From NCBI GenBank assembly GCA_964424945.1, contig CAYRLB010000009.1, forward strand, positions 1 through 55,994: a stretch of 55,994 bases of DNA. The letters run 5' to 3'. Made by a program: the position numbers and the translations under genes. Below are positions 41,588 to 49,964 of this stretch, piece after piece. The notes beneath the pieces are model-generated. The model did not search any database, was not told the origin of the DNA, and saw only the letters and a list, made by a program, of their open reading frames with translations. This DNA is from WHSP01 sp964424945. GTDB taxonomy: Bacteria; Gemmatimonadota; Gemmatimonadetes; Longimicrobiales; Longimicrobiaceae. Numbering within the stretch: the stretch's first letter is position 1; each line of letters opens with the position of its first letter.

Positions 41588-42778
41588 ATGGCGATCGACA
41601 GATCATCGGAAATCAGCGCGCAATCCGGTGGGGAGACCCGTGCCCTGGTCCTCGCGACGCTGGCGCTGGCGGTCAACTTCTGGGCGTGGAACCTCCTGGC
41701 TCCACTCGCGCCGACCTATCGTGAACTGCTGGCGCTCTCTCCCTTCCAGGTATCGCTCCTCGTTTCGGTGCCGGCGCTTATCGGGGCGTGCGCCCGCATA
41801 CCCATCGGTGCGCTGACTGACAGATATGGCGGACGGCTGATGTTCACCGTGGTGAGCGCGCTCACCATCGTTCCGGTTCTGCTGCTTTCCGTCGCCCAGT
41901 CCTATCCTGCGCTGCTGATCGGGGGGCTTCTGGTGGGTCTCGGAGGCGCCTCCTTTGCCGTCGGGATCCCCTTTCTGTCGGGGTGGGTCCGACCGGAGCG
42001 GCGCGGGCTCGTGCTGGGAATCTACGGAGCGGGTAATGGAGGGACGGCCCTTTCCGGCTTTCTCTCGCCATCGATCGCGGAGAAGCTCGGGCTTCCCTGG
42101 GTCTATCTGCTCGTGGCGATCGGGCTGGCCGCGGTGGCGGCCATCTTCGCGCTCTTCGCACGCGATGCGCCCGGCCGCACGGTATCGACGGAATCGATGA
42201 CGCAGCGATTCCTCGGCGCTGTTCGGCTCCCGATCGCCAGAGATCTCGCGCTCGTCTACGCGGTCACCTTCGGTGGCTTTGTGGCGTTCGGCGCCTATCT
42301 TCCCACCTTCCTCACCATCGCCTACGACCGGCCCGTTCCGGACGCGGCGGCGCGCGCGGCAGGATTCATCGTGCTGGCGACCCTGGCGCGGCCGGTGGGA
42401 GGCGCCCTATCCGATCGCCTCGGGGGAGCGCGGGTGCTGCTCTTCTCCCTGATCGCGATCGGCGTGGGAGCCATCATCACCGCGCTCGAGCCGCGCTTCA
42501 TGACGGCGACCTTCGGATTTCTCCTTCTCGCCGCGTCTCTGGGAGTCGGAAATGGGGCGGTCTTCGCGCTGGTCGGGCAGCGGTCCCCTCCGTCGCAGGT
42601 CGGGAGCGTGACGGGGCTGGTCGGCGCGGCAGGCGGGCTGGGAGGCTTCATGCCCCCCATCGTCATGGGACTGGTCCATCAGGGGACGAGTTCGTACGCG
42701 GTCGGGCTGATGCTGCTCTCGAATGTCGCGTTCGCGAGTGCGGTTTATACCGCGTGGCGGCTGCGGCCATCGGCATAG
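41588..42778 (+). CDS. narK: NarK-type nitrate/nitrite transporter (MFS)
   Basis: A 396-residue 12-span major-facilitator protein. The nitrate-signature motifs of NarK/NrtB-type carriers are visible: GIYGAGNGGTALSGFLSP in span 5 and TGLVGAAGGLGGFMPP in span 11, with the G-A-L-T-D-R-Y-G-G-R loop between spans 2 and 3. It imports nitrate, or exchanges nitrate for nitrite, matching the enzyme upstream. One base after the small membrane protein; last of the tightly packed genes of this cluster. Confidence 0.88.
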   Translation: MAIDRSSEISAQSGGETRALVLATLALAVNFWAWNLLAPLAPTYRELLALSPFQVSLLVSVPALIGACARIPIGALTDRYGGRLMFTVVSALTIVPVLLLSVAQSYPALLIGGLLVGLGGASFAVGIPFLSGWVRPERRGLVLGIYGAGNGGTALSGFLSPSIAEKLGLPWVYLLVAIGLAAVAAIFALFARDAPGRTVSTESMTQRFLGAVRLPIARDLALVYAVTFGGFVAFGAYLPTFLTIAYDRPVPDAAARAAGFIVLATLARPVGGALSDRLGGARVLLFSLIAIGVGAIITALEPRFMTATFGFLLLAASLGVGNGAVFALVGQRSPPSQVGSVTGLVGAAGGLGGFMPPIVMGLVHQGTSSYAVGLMLLSNVAFASAVYTAWRLRPSA

Positions 42779-42799
42779 GCGGCAGAACAACAACATATC

Positions 42800-42812
42800 A
42801 GGTTATATATGC
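42800..42812 (+). promoter_or_regulatory. AT-rich -10-like site after narK
   Basis: GGTTATATATG forms an isolated AT-rich island in GC-rich DNA, about 80 bases before the next gene. It may be a -10 for the following two membrane protein genes. No matching -35 was found. Confidence 0.25.
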
Positions 42813-42889
42813 GGGTGGCGGGAGGGTAGCGGCCGGGAGGGCACCGGTCGGGCTTTCCGCCGCCCGATGGAATAGAGAGGCTACGCCAG

Positions 42890-43345
42890 GTGTTTACAAC
42901 GGTTCGGCTGTATATCAAGACGGGCATCGGGTTCCTCGCCGCGGGGCTTATCCTGGGCATCTACCTGATCGTGAGGCGCGAGCTGTTCGGCATCTGGCCG
43001 CATCCCCATCTCGTCTCGGCGCACGCGCACGCGGTTCTCGTCGGTTTCGTGATGTTCATCATCCTCGGCGTTGCGCTCTGGCTCTTTCCGCGGGCGGAGA
43101 AGGACGACACGCGCTACACGCCGGGCCGCATCGAAGCGGCGTACTGGATTCTCCTCATCTCGACGCTTTCTCGCTTCGTCTCCGAGAGCGCGCGGGCCTG
43201 GCTGGCGCCTACCTGGCTCGGCTGGATCGTGGTTCTGGGCGGCATCGGACAGGCGGTGGGTCTGGGACTCTACTTCTGGACGATGTGGACGCGGATCCGG
43301 CCGGTCGGGAGCCATCTTCGCGAGGCGAAGGGGGAGCGCTTCTGA
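42890..43345 (+). CDS. Short membrane protein related to haem-copper oxidase subunit I
   Basis: A 151-residue, four-span protein. The HLVSAHAHAVLVGFVMF segment with ALWLFPR resembles part of the NorB/CcoN haem-copper oxidase family, to which such short proteins are commonly annotated. It contains only a fraction of the 12 spans of a true subunit I and lacks the full copper-ligand set, so it is not an oxidase by itself. It may bind one haem through the clustered His (H-P-H ... A-H-A-H). GTG 42890 is preceded by GAGAGG, which sets the start. It follows the nitrate locus and may assist it or NO handling. Confidence 0.65.
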   Translation: MFTTVRLYIKTGIGFLAAGLILGIYLIVRRELFGIWPHPHLVSAHAHAVLVGFVMFIILGVALWLFPRAEKDDTRYTPGRIEAAYWILLISTLSRFVSESARAWLAPTWLGWIVVLGGIGQAVGLGLYFWTMWTRIRPVGSHLREAKGERF

Positions 43346-43421
43346 CCCCGGGCGTTCGCGGAGCGGCGGTCTCGAGATCGTCGACCCGTCCGCCGATTGG
43401 ATGAATCCAGCCTGAACGGTA

Positions 43422-43919
43422 ATGTCCGAGCTCTACTTTCTGGCCGTCACCCTGCACGTCCTGGCCGCGCTCCTCTGGTTGGGTGGGATGTTCTTCCTGG
43501 CCATCGTCGGCGCACCCGTGCTGCGGCATGTCGAGCCTCCGGCCCTTCGGGCTGCGCTTTTCCGGCAACTCGGGGAGAGATTCCGTCAGGTCGGTTGGTG
43601 GGCGATTTCGGTACTTCTGGTGACGGGTATCATCAATCTCCACTATCGCGGCCTGCTGAGCGCAGAGGTCTGGACGAACTCCGCCTTCTGGGGAACGCCG
43701 ATGGGGAGGTCGCTCGCGTGGAAGCTGGGCGCCGTCACGACGATGGTCTCCCTGAGCGCCTTCCACGACTTCGTCTCGGGCCCCGCCGCATCGCGACTCG
43801 AACCCGGGTCCCCCGCAGCACTGAAGGCACGTCGGAGGGCGGCCCTGATGGCGAGGATCAACGCTGTCGTCGGGCTGATCGTCGTCATCGCAGCGGTCCG
43901 GCTGGCCCGGGGAGGCTGA
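43422..43919 (+). CDS. CopD-like four-span membrane protein
   Basis: A 165-residue protein with four spans. LAVTLHVLAALLWLGGMFFL at the start is typical of the CopD/DUF4149-like group, with His in span 1 and the R-F-R-Q-V-G-W segment before span 2. Its role is not known: copper import or a haem-binding membrane role have both been suggested for the group. It starts 76 bases after the oxidase-like gene. Confidence 0.68.
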   Translation: MSELYFLAVTLHVLAALLWLGGMFFLAIVGAPVLRHVEPPALRAALFRQLGERFRQVGWWAISVLLVTGIINLHYRGLLSAEVWTNSAFWGTPMGRSLAWKLGAVTTMVSLSAFHDFVSGPAASRLEPGSPAALKARRRAALMARINAVVGLIVVIAAVRLARGG

Positions 43920-44214
43920 CAGTTATCAGCTGATAGCTGATCCTCGCGTATCGCCGGAGGGCGTACTGAGTTACATTACCTTCGGCGATCCCTCCGGCAT
44001 CCTCGCATCCCTCGCGAGGAAGCGTCGCCCGTTCTCTCTTGGCTGGACCCGAAACTTCCCGTCGTTCGCCATCGTACGTCTTCACCCTGCGCGGGCGTTC
44101 GGAGGCGCCGGGTGCGGCGAGCAGAAACGCAGGGTTCTGCGCCGAAGGGGATGACCCTACAGGCTCTCTCTGACACCGAGCTCAGACACCGACCGGGTCA
44201 CCGGATCGGGATTC
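43920..44214. repeat. Structured intergenic region with palindrome and nested inverted repeats
   Basis: Five bases after the CopD-like stop is a perfect 12-bp palindrome TATCAGCTGATA (43924-43935), overlapping a direct repeat (AGCTGAT twice). Next, GCCGGAGGG (43953-43961) pairs with CCCTCCGGC (43990-43998) and encloses TCGCCG/CGGCGA as alternative pairing. A further repeat CCTCGC/GCGAGG is at about 44001-44019. No protein-coding frame is credible. Possible roles are a terminator or processing structure, or operator sites. Confidence 0.45.
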
Positions 44215-44772
44215 GTGAAAGATACGTCGATGTCCACCTTCTTCCTCATCTGCGGCAGTCTTGGGGCCGCCGTTCTGGTGATCCAGACCCTGCTTTCGCT
44301 CGTGGGTGTCGACCATGATGCGTCTGGCGATCTGGATCTTTCCGACGGCCTCGACCTTCTTTCGGTTCGCGCACTTTCGGCGGGAACCGCCGGCTTCGGG
44401 CTGGGCGGGCTTGCCGGGCTCGCGCTCGGTCTTCCCGCGTTCGTCGCCGTGCTGCCGGGTGTCGCAGCGGGTGTCGCTTCGGCTGGCGCCACTGCCTGGC
44501 TGACCCGGGCGATGCTCGGGCTCGAGGATAGTGGCTCGCTCCGGCTCAGCGGCGCGATCGGACGGCCAGGCCGGGTGCACCTCTCCGTTCCCGCTGCGCT
44601 GGCGGGTGCGGGTCGTGTGCAGTTCGAGCTGCAGGGCCGGACGATGGAGTTCAAGGCGGTAACTCTTCACGGACCGCTCCCGACCGGGACGCAGGTCACC
44701 ATAGTCGGTCTCATCGACAGTGACACTGTCGAGGTTGTACCGACTCCCACCCTCGAGGAACTACTCGGATGA
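44215..44772 (+). CDS. NfeD-like membrane protein, flotillin partner
   Basis: A 185-residue protein with a first span at about 8-28, two more at 55-75 and 78-97, and a C-terminal OB-fold domain (about 115-180, from GAIGRPGRVHLSV to SDTVEVVP). Short NfeD-type proteins of this architecture (YuaF/YqiJ) sit next to flotillins and are thought to work with them in membrane microdomains. It overlaps the flotillin gene by 4 bases. GTG 44215 is used; ATG 44230 (five residues later) is equally plausible. Confidence 0.78.
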   Translation: MKDTSMSTFFLICGSLGAAVLVIQTLLSLVGVDHDASGDLDLSDGLDLLSVRALSAGTAGFGLGGLAGLALGLPAFVAVLPGVAAGVASAGATAWLTRAMLGLEDSGSLRLSGAIGRPGRVHLSVPAALAGAGRVQFELQGRTMEFKAVTLHGPLPTGTQVTIVGLIDSDTVEVVPTPTLEELLG

Positions 44773-46520
44773 ACCCATCGATGCCTCTCGGCACTGCCCT
44801 CCAGCTCGGCACTCCGGGGATACCGGTTGTGATGCTCGCCTCCGTGGGCCTGGTTGTGCTGGTGCTGTTCAGCCTGCTGGTGCTGTTTGTCACTCGCTAC
44901 AAACGGTGCCCGGCGAACAAGGTGATGGTCATCTCCGGGCGGGTGGGAGGGGGACGAAGCGCACGAACGCTCTCCGGCGGCGCCGCGTTCATCTGGCCGG
45001 TGATCCAGCAGTACGACTATCTGTCGCTGCTCCCGCTGACCGTCGAGGTGAATCTCGTCGACGCGCTCTCCTTCGAGAACATCCGGGTCCGGGTACCCTC
45101 GGTCTTCACCGTGGCGATCGGGCAGACGGAGGAGATGCAGCAGAACGCCGCGATGCGCCTGCTCGACCTGACCGAGATCGACATCAAGAACCAGGCGGCG
45201 GACATCATCTTCGGTCAGATGCGTCAGGTTATCGCATCGATGGAGATCGAGAAGATCAACCGGGATCGCGAGGCCTTCCTGAAGCACATCCAGGAGGCGC
45301 TCGAGCCGGAGCTGAAGAAGCTCGGTCTGGTGCTCCTCAACGTGAACATCAAGGATCTGACGGACGACTCGGGGTACATCGAGGCGATCGGGCAGAAGGC
45401 CGCGGCCGGCGCTGTTCAGCAGGCGCGTGGCGATGTCGCCGAGCAGGAGAAGGAGGGTGAGAAGCGGGTCGCGCAGGCGAACCAGGAGCGCGCCATCGCG
45501 GTCGCCAATGCTGCACGCGAGCGGGATGTCGGTGTGAAGAGCGCCGAGCGCGATCAGGCGGTGAAGGTTGCCGAGCTCGACAAGGAGACCGCGATCGCAC
45601 GGCAGCGCGCCGAGTTCGAGCGGGACACGGAAATCGCCGCGGCCGACCAGTCACGCCGGATCGCGGTCGCGCAGGCGAATGCGCAGGCGACGGAGGGCGA
45701 GGTCCAGGCCGAGCGAGCGCGGCGCGTGGCCGTGGCCGCGGCGAACGCGGTAGCGGTCGAGGGGGAAACGGTCTCCCAGGCGAAGATCGCCGCCGCCAAG
45801 GCTGAGCTCCAGATTCGTGAGGCAGACGCCTTCGAGCAGGGCGAAACCCGGCGGCGTGTGGCGGAAGCGGCGGTCGCGGAGGCGGAGAACCGCGCCCAGG
45901 CACGCGCGGCGCTCGCCGACGCCGAACGGATCGAAGCAGAGCGCCGCGCCGAGTTGGAGGCGCCCGCGAAGGCGGAGAAGGCGCGCCGGATCGTCGAGGC
46001 CGAAGCGCAGGCAGAGAGCCGGCGTCTCGAGGCGCAGGCCGAAGCGGATGCGCTTCTTGCCCAGCTCCGCGCGGAAGCGCAGGGTGAGTACGAGAAGCTC
46101 GCGAAGAAGGCAGAGGGCCTCGGCAAGATTATTTCCGAGTGCGGCAGTGCCGAAGAAGCGTATCGCCTGCTCCTCCTGGAGCACATGGACCACCTCGCCG
46201 ACAAGGCGGCGGAGGCGATCGGAAGCATCAAGGTCGACAAGGTCATGGTGTGGGACGGCGGGAATGCGGCGAACGGCAGCCCGGGAGGGGTCGGGAACTT
46301 CGTCCGCGATCTGGGCTCCAGCATGGTTCCGATGATGCACCTGATGCGCGACATCGGCGGGGTGCAGCTTCCCGACAGTGTGATGCGCTTCGCTGAGAGT
46401 GGCGAAGTGACGGATTCCGCCGACGACGAGAAGGCCTCACGCGGACGCGCCAATGTCGGAGCAGTCGCCGACGTGAAGGCCGCCGGGAATGGGGCGGACG
46501 GGCGGGAAGGAAGTCACTGA
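44769..46520 (+). CDS. Flotillin-like SPFH-domain scaffold protein
   Basis: A 583-residue membrane-bound scaffold related to FloT/YuaG and YqiK. One N-terminal span (about 20-43) is followed by the SPFH domain (about 45-210, with NKVMVISGR and AIGQTEEMQQNAAMRLLDL). A very long Ala/Glu/Arg-rich coiled coil runs from about 215 to 455, then the AEGLGKIISECGSAEEAYRLLLLEHMDHLADK segment (about 450-485) and a flexible Gly/Ala/Asp-rich tail. It forms oligomeric membrane microdomains. The paired NfeD-like gene upstream is the usual arrangement. Confidence 0.92.
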   Translation: MNPSMPLGTALQLGTPGIPVVMLASVGLVVLVLFSLLVLFVTRYKRCPANKVMVISGRVGGGRSARTLSGGAAFIWPVIQQYDYLSLLPLTVEVNLVDALSFENIRVRVPSVFTVAIGQTEEMQQNAAMRLLDLTEIDIKNQAADIIFGQMRQVIASMEIEKINRDREAFLKHIQEALEPELKKLGLVLLNVNIKDLTDDSGYIEAIGQKAAAGAVQQARGDVAEQEKEGEKRVAQANQERAIAVANAARERDVGVKSAERDQAVKVAELDKETAIARQRAEFERDTEIAAADQSRRIAVAQANAQATEGEVQAERARRVAVAAANAVAVEGETVSQAKIAAAKAELQIREADAFEQGETRRRVAEAAVAEAENRAQARAALADAERIEAERRAELEAPAKAEKARRIVEAEAQAESRRLEAQAEADALLAQLRAEAQGEYEKLAKKAEGLGKIISECGSAEEAYRLLLLEHMDHLADKAAEAIGSIKVDKVMVWDGGNAANGSPGGVGNFVRDLGSSMVPMMHLMRDIGGVQLPDSVMRFAESGEVTDSADDEKASRGRANVGAVADVKAAGNGADGREGSH

Positions 46521-46532
46521 TCGCGTCTTCCG

Positions 46533-46577
46533 AATGAAGCCGGCGCCCGAGTACAATCCTGGGGCCGGCTTCATTTC
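46533..46577 (+). terminator. Strong hairpin after the flotillin gene
   Basis: AATGAAGCCGGC (46533-46544) and GCCGGCTTCATT (46564-46575) form a perfect 12-bp stem. The loop adds a short GC extension. Only a short T-stretch (ATTT) follows, so the termination strength is uncertain, but it separates two transcription units. Confidence 0.6.
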
Positions 46578-46604
46578 GGGAGCTGACCAGATTTTCCGGC
46601 AGAG

Positions 46605-47141
46605 ATGGAACTGCGGCTGAAGCGGCTCGATGATCGACGCTACGAAACCCTGATCGCCCGATCAGATGGTGTGACATACCTCGTGAAGGGTGTCGGGCAC
46701 ATGGGGTCGATTCCGCACGACCTCGGACACTTCGCCGTCGAGCAGGGGCTCGGCATACGTAGAGGCTTCTGGGGAAGTGTAGCGGACGGCGCCGTTTTCG
46801 GGAGCCTGACGCATGTAGGCGGGCGGCGCAAACCCCGCGCAGCGGAGCGCTCGAAGGAGATTCTCAGGGCGAACAAGGACGACCTCACAGCGACCGAGAT
46901 TCTCGTCGGGCTCTTCGATCAGGCATTCGAGGAGGGGCTCGGATCCGAGTCCCCGGTTCTGCGCGACAGGCTGCGGCGCTACATCTGGACGCCGGCGGGG
47001 CAGACGCCGAGGCAGTTCACCGAAGAGGAGATCGCAGCGGTGTGCACCTGCTGGCAACAGATGTTCGAGCGCTGGCAACAGCTGCCGATCGGCGGGACGA
47101 TGGTGCTTCATTGGCGTGAGCCGGAGAAGAATCGGCGGTAG
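46605..47141 (+). CDS. Conserved protein of unknown function with HDLGHF motif
   Basis: A 178-residue, probably cytoplasmic protein. It begins MELRLKRLDDRRYETLIARSDG as a beta-strand pair and contains GSIPHDLGHFAVEQGLGI, a histidine pattern (H-D-x-x-H) that could bind a metal, followed by RRGFWGSVADGAVFGSL. The C-terminal half is helical with a run of conserved Trp residues (CWQQMFERWQQL). I have seen the HDLGHF pattern in uncharacterised bacterial proteins but know no function. It lies alone after the flotillin terminator. Confidence 0.68.
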   Translation: MELRLKRLDDRRYETLIARSDGVTYLVKGVGHMGSIPHDLGHFAVEQGLGIRRGFWGSVADGAVFGSLTHVGGRRKPRAAERSKEILRANKDDLTATEILVGLFDQAFEEGLGSESPVLRDRLRRYIWTPAGQTPRQFTEEEIAAVCTCWQQMFERWQQLPIGGTMVLHWREPEKNRR

Positions 47142-47304
47142 GATTTCTTTACGCTGTGATATCGGGACCTACCTCTGAATCTCCCCTCGCACGACCCTCC
47201 GGGTTACATCCTTTTGACCGCCCGGTCTCGGACTCGCGGACGTTCCGCTGCGCCAACCCGTTCGTTCCTGCGCCCTCTACTCCATCCCGTTCCTGGAGGC
47301 CGTC

Positions 47305-47502
47305 ATGAAATCGACTCAGTCCGAGCTCGCGGAAGCGGTGCGGGCCGCGTGTATCGCCGCGGCGACGGATGCCTGGGAGGATGCGGGAGTTCAGGGATTG
47401 TGTTCCGAGGGGCGGTGGGAGGTCGTCGTCGGCGCGCTGCGCGCCCTCGATCTTTCGGCCTTCGCAGAAGCTCTCGAAGAGAAGTCTGACGCATCTGCCT
47501 GA
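47305..47502 (+). CDS. Small conserved protein
   Basis: A 65-residue, mostly helical acidic protein. The segment ACIAAATDAWEDAGVQGLCSEGRWE and the hydrophobic strand after it recall short proteins found in several phyla without known function. GGAGG, five bases before ATG 47305, supports translation. Confidence 0.65.
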   Translation: MKSTQSELAEAVRAACIAAATDAWEDAGVQGLCSEGRWEVVVGALRALDLSAFAEALEEKSDASA

Positions 47503-47795
47503 TCACCCCGGCTGAGCCGTACCTCATCATCCTCCCGCCCTTCCTGCGCCTCCGCTCGCCTCCCTCTCCACGTCCCCTCCCCACCCGGTCCGCCCGCCCG
47601 TCCGAGCGTGGCCTGTTCGCTGCATGGATATTTCCGATTGACTGGAGGCGGCGGTTACCGGGCGGAGAGATGGCCCATTCAGGCTTGCGGACCGGCCGGC
47701 GCCCCTCTCCTGCTCCGACCCCACCAGCCGACTGGTGGTTGGAACCGCAGATGCAGCAGTGGCCTCCGAACCTTCATTCCGACGCAGGACTACCA
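47503..47795. other. Intergenic region before rsbQ
   Basis: About 290 bases without a credible gene. An in-frame ATG at 47670 could extend rsbQ by 42 residues, but that stretch is Pro/Trp-rich and not part of the family. No promoter pair or terminator was convincing. Confidence 0.4.
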
Positions 47796-48623
47796 ATGGA
47801 TGTACTCGCCCGGAACAATGTAAAGGTATTCGGCTCCGGCACCCGGCCGATGATGTTCGCGCACGGATTCGGATGCGACCAGAACATGTGGCGACTGGTC
47901 ACGCCTGCCTTCGAGAAGGACTACCGCATCGTTCTCTTCGATTACGTAGGCTCCGGGAAATCCGATCTCGCCGCCTACGATCCGGACCGGTACGCCTCCC
48001 TCGACGGCTATGCGGATGACATTCTCCGGATCTGTGAGGCGCTCGACCTTCAGGATGTGGTTCTCGTCGGGCATTCGGTGAGCAGCATGATCGGGGTGCT
48101 GGCCGCGAACAGGGAGCCCGACCGCTTCTCCGATCTGGTCCTCATCGGCCCATCTCCCCGATACATCAACGAGGCGCCGTCATACGTGGGCGGCTTCGAG
48201 CGATCCGACATCGAGGGTCTGCTCGAAATGATGGACAAGAACTACGTCGGATGGGCGAACTATCTGGCGCCCGCCATCATGAAAAATCCTGACCGGCCGG
48301 AGCTGGGCGAGGAGCTGACGGAGAGCTTCTGCTCGACCGATCCCGTCATCGCCCGCCGCTTTGCGGAAGCGACCTTCTTCGCGGACAACCGGGCCGATCT
48401 GGCGGCGGTGGAGGTGCCGACACTCATCCTGCAATGTTCCGAAGATCTCATCGCGCCACCGGAGGTGGGAGCTTTCATGCATCAGCATCTACCGGGGAGC
48501 ACCTTCCGACAGATGGAGGCGACCGGCCACTGTCCGCACATGAGTCATCCCGTGGAAACGATCCGGCTGATGAAGGAATATCTCGAGTCGGACCGGGCGT
48601 CGGTGACCGCCGAAGCGCGGTAG
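47796..48623 (+). CDS. rsbQ: RsbQ-type alpha/beta hydrolase, stress-signalling sensor component
   Basis: A 275-residue alpha/beta hydrolase very close to Bacillus RsbQ, the protein that senses energy stress with a PAS partner. The match extends through FAHGFGCDQNMW, LFDYVGSGKSDL, VLVGHSVSSMIGVLA, LEMMDKNYVGWANYL, FCSTDPVIARRFA and GHCPHMSHP. The catalytic triad is Ser94, Asp217 and His245. In Bacillus, RsbQ is thought to bind or produce a small hydrophobic ligand for the PAS domain of RsbP. ATG 47796 has a CAGGA sequence 7 bases before it and matches the family N-terminus. The next gene, 6 bases downstream, encodes a PAS protein, as expected, but with a kinase output. Confidence 0.93.
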   Translation: MDVLARNNVKVFGSGTRPMMFAHGFGCDQNMWRLVTPAFEKDYRIVLFDYVGSGKSDLAAYDPDRYASLDGYADDILRICEALDLQDVVLVGHSVSSMIGVLAANREPDRFSDLVLIGPSPRYINEAPSYVGGFERSDIEGLLEMMDKNYVGWANYLAPAIMKNPDRPELGEELTESFCSTDPVIARRFAEATFFADNRADLAAVEVPTLILQCSEDLIAPPEVGAFMHQHLPGSTFRQMEATGHCPHMSHPVETIRLMKEYLESDRASVTAEAR

Positions 48624-48629
48624 CGCGCA

Positions 48630-49964
48630 GTGGAAGATCTTCTGGAGGGAGCGCCGTGCGGCTTCCTCTCCTTTGGCGATGACGGCATCGTAACGGTGGC
48701 AAACGCTCACCTGCTTGATATGCTCGGCCAGCCCCGCGAAATGGTGGTCGGCCGGCATGTCGAGCAGTTGCTCACCATCGCCACGAGGATCTTCTACCAG
48801 ACGCACTGGTTCCCGCTGCTTCGCCTTCACGGCCACGCGGAGGAGATCTTCCTCCAGCTGAAGGATGCGGCCGGAGCGCCGATCGGAGTTCTCGCGAATG
48901 CCATCCGTCATGAACGTGCGGGAGCGGCCGCGTACGACTGCGTGTTCATGCGCGTGCGGGAGCGGCAGAAGTATGAGGATGAGCTGCTCAGGGCGCGTCG
49001 CAGCGCCGAGATGGCAAGGGCCGAGTCCGATCGGAAGGCAGGCGAGTTGCGGGAGGCGAATGCCCATCTCGAAGATCTGATGGCCGAGCTCCAGATGCAG
49101 CAGGACCAGCTTCAGGAGCAGGCCGCGCATCTCGAGGAGGCGACCGAGGAGCTGCGCGTCACCAATGAAGAGCTGCTCGACCGCATGAACGAGGCGGAAG
49201 GGCTGAGGGCGATAGCGGACGAAGCGAACCACGCCAAGAGCACCTTTCTGGCGGTGATGAGCCATGAGCTTCGCACCCCGATGAACGCCATCGGCGGGTA
49301 CGTGCAGCTCCTCGAGATGGGGATCCATGGCCCGGTGACCGAGGCCCAGCTCGAAGCTCTTCACCGCATCGACGCCGCCCAGCGCCACCTCCTACGCCTC
49401 ATCAACGACGTGCTCAACCTGGCGCGCATCGAGGCAGGGAGGGTCGATTACGCGATGGAGTTCGTCTCCGTCGCCGATATGGTGACCGAGGTCACCCCGA
49501 TGATCGAACCACAGCTCGGCGCGCGTGAAGTCACCTTCGCTGTTCATGTCGATCCGTCTCTGATCGCGTGGGCCGATCGGGAGAAAGTTCAGCAGGTGCT
49601 TCTCAACCTTCTCGGGAACGCGGCAAAGTTCACCCCCGCCGGCGGGTCGGTGGACGTCGGGACGAGCCAGTCCCGGGACGGGGAGCGGGCGCGGATCCAT
49701 GTACGGGACACAGGCATCGGGATCCCCCCCGAAAAGCTGGGACGCGTCTTCGAGCCTTTCGTGCAGGTTGACCCGAGCCACACCCGGCGTGCGCAGGGGA
49801 CGGGGCTCGGGCTCGCCATCAGCCGTGATCTCGCCCGCGGGATGGGAGGTGATCTGACGGCCGACAGCGTTCCGGGCGAGGGCAGTACTTTCACGCTCCA
49901 CCTGCCGCGGACGAGGCCCGCTTACCATAGCGTCGGCAGAGGGGCGCCCCCCGCTGCGGAGTAG
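48630..49964 (+). CDS. PAS-domain sensor histidine kinase paired with rsbQ
   Basis: A 444-residue soluble kinase. Residues 1-115 are a PAS domain of the RsbP kind (APCGFLSFGDDGIVTVANAHLLDMLG to the FMRVRERQKYEDEL end). Residues about 120-200 form a coiled coil. Then come the H-box FLAVMSHELRTPMNAIGGY with His212, N-box QVLLNLLGNAAKFTP, G1 RDTGIGIPP, F-box VFEPFVQVD and G2 GTGLGLAISRDLA; all catalytic parts are intact. No transmembrane segment is seen. It starts at GTG 48630, six bases after the rsbQ stop, so both are co-translated. Established for RsbQ-PAS modules: the PAS domain receives the hydrolase signal. Here the output would be phosphotransfer; no response regulator is adjacent. Confidence 0.9.
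   Translation: MEDLLEGAPCGFLSFGDDGIVTVANAHLLDMLGQPREMVVGRHVEQLLTIATRIFYQTHWFPLLRLHGHAEEIFLQLKDAAGAPIGVLANAIRHERAGAAAYDCVFMRVRERQKYEDELLRARRSAEMARAESDRKAGELREANAHLEDLMAELQMQQDQLQEQAAHLEEATEELRVTNEELLDRMNEAEGLRAIADEANHAKSTFLAVMSHELRTPMNAIGGYVQLLEMGIHGPVTEAQLEALHRIDAAQRHLLRLINDVLNLARIEAGRVDYAMEFVSVADMVTEVTPMIEPQLGAREVTFAVHVDPSLIAWADREKVQQVLLNLLGNAAKFTPAGGSVDVGTSQSRDGERARIHVRDTGIGIPPEKLGRVFEPFVQVDPSHTRRAQGTGLGLAISRDLARGMGGDLTADSVPGEGSTFTLHLPRTRPAYHSVGRGAPPAAE

Noticed and set aside
47670..47795. N-terminal extension of RsbQ from the ATG at 47670
   Set aside because: The 42 extra residues are Pro/Trp-rich and absent from the family; the ATG at 47796 aligns with the RsbQ start and has a CAGGA site.
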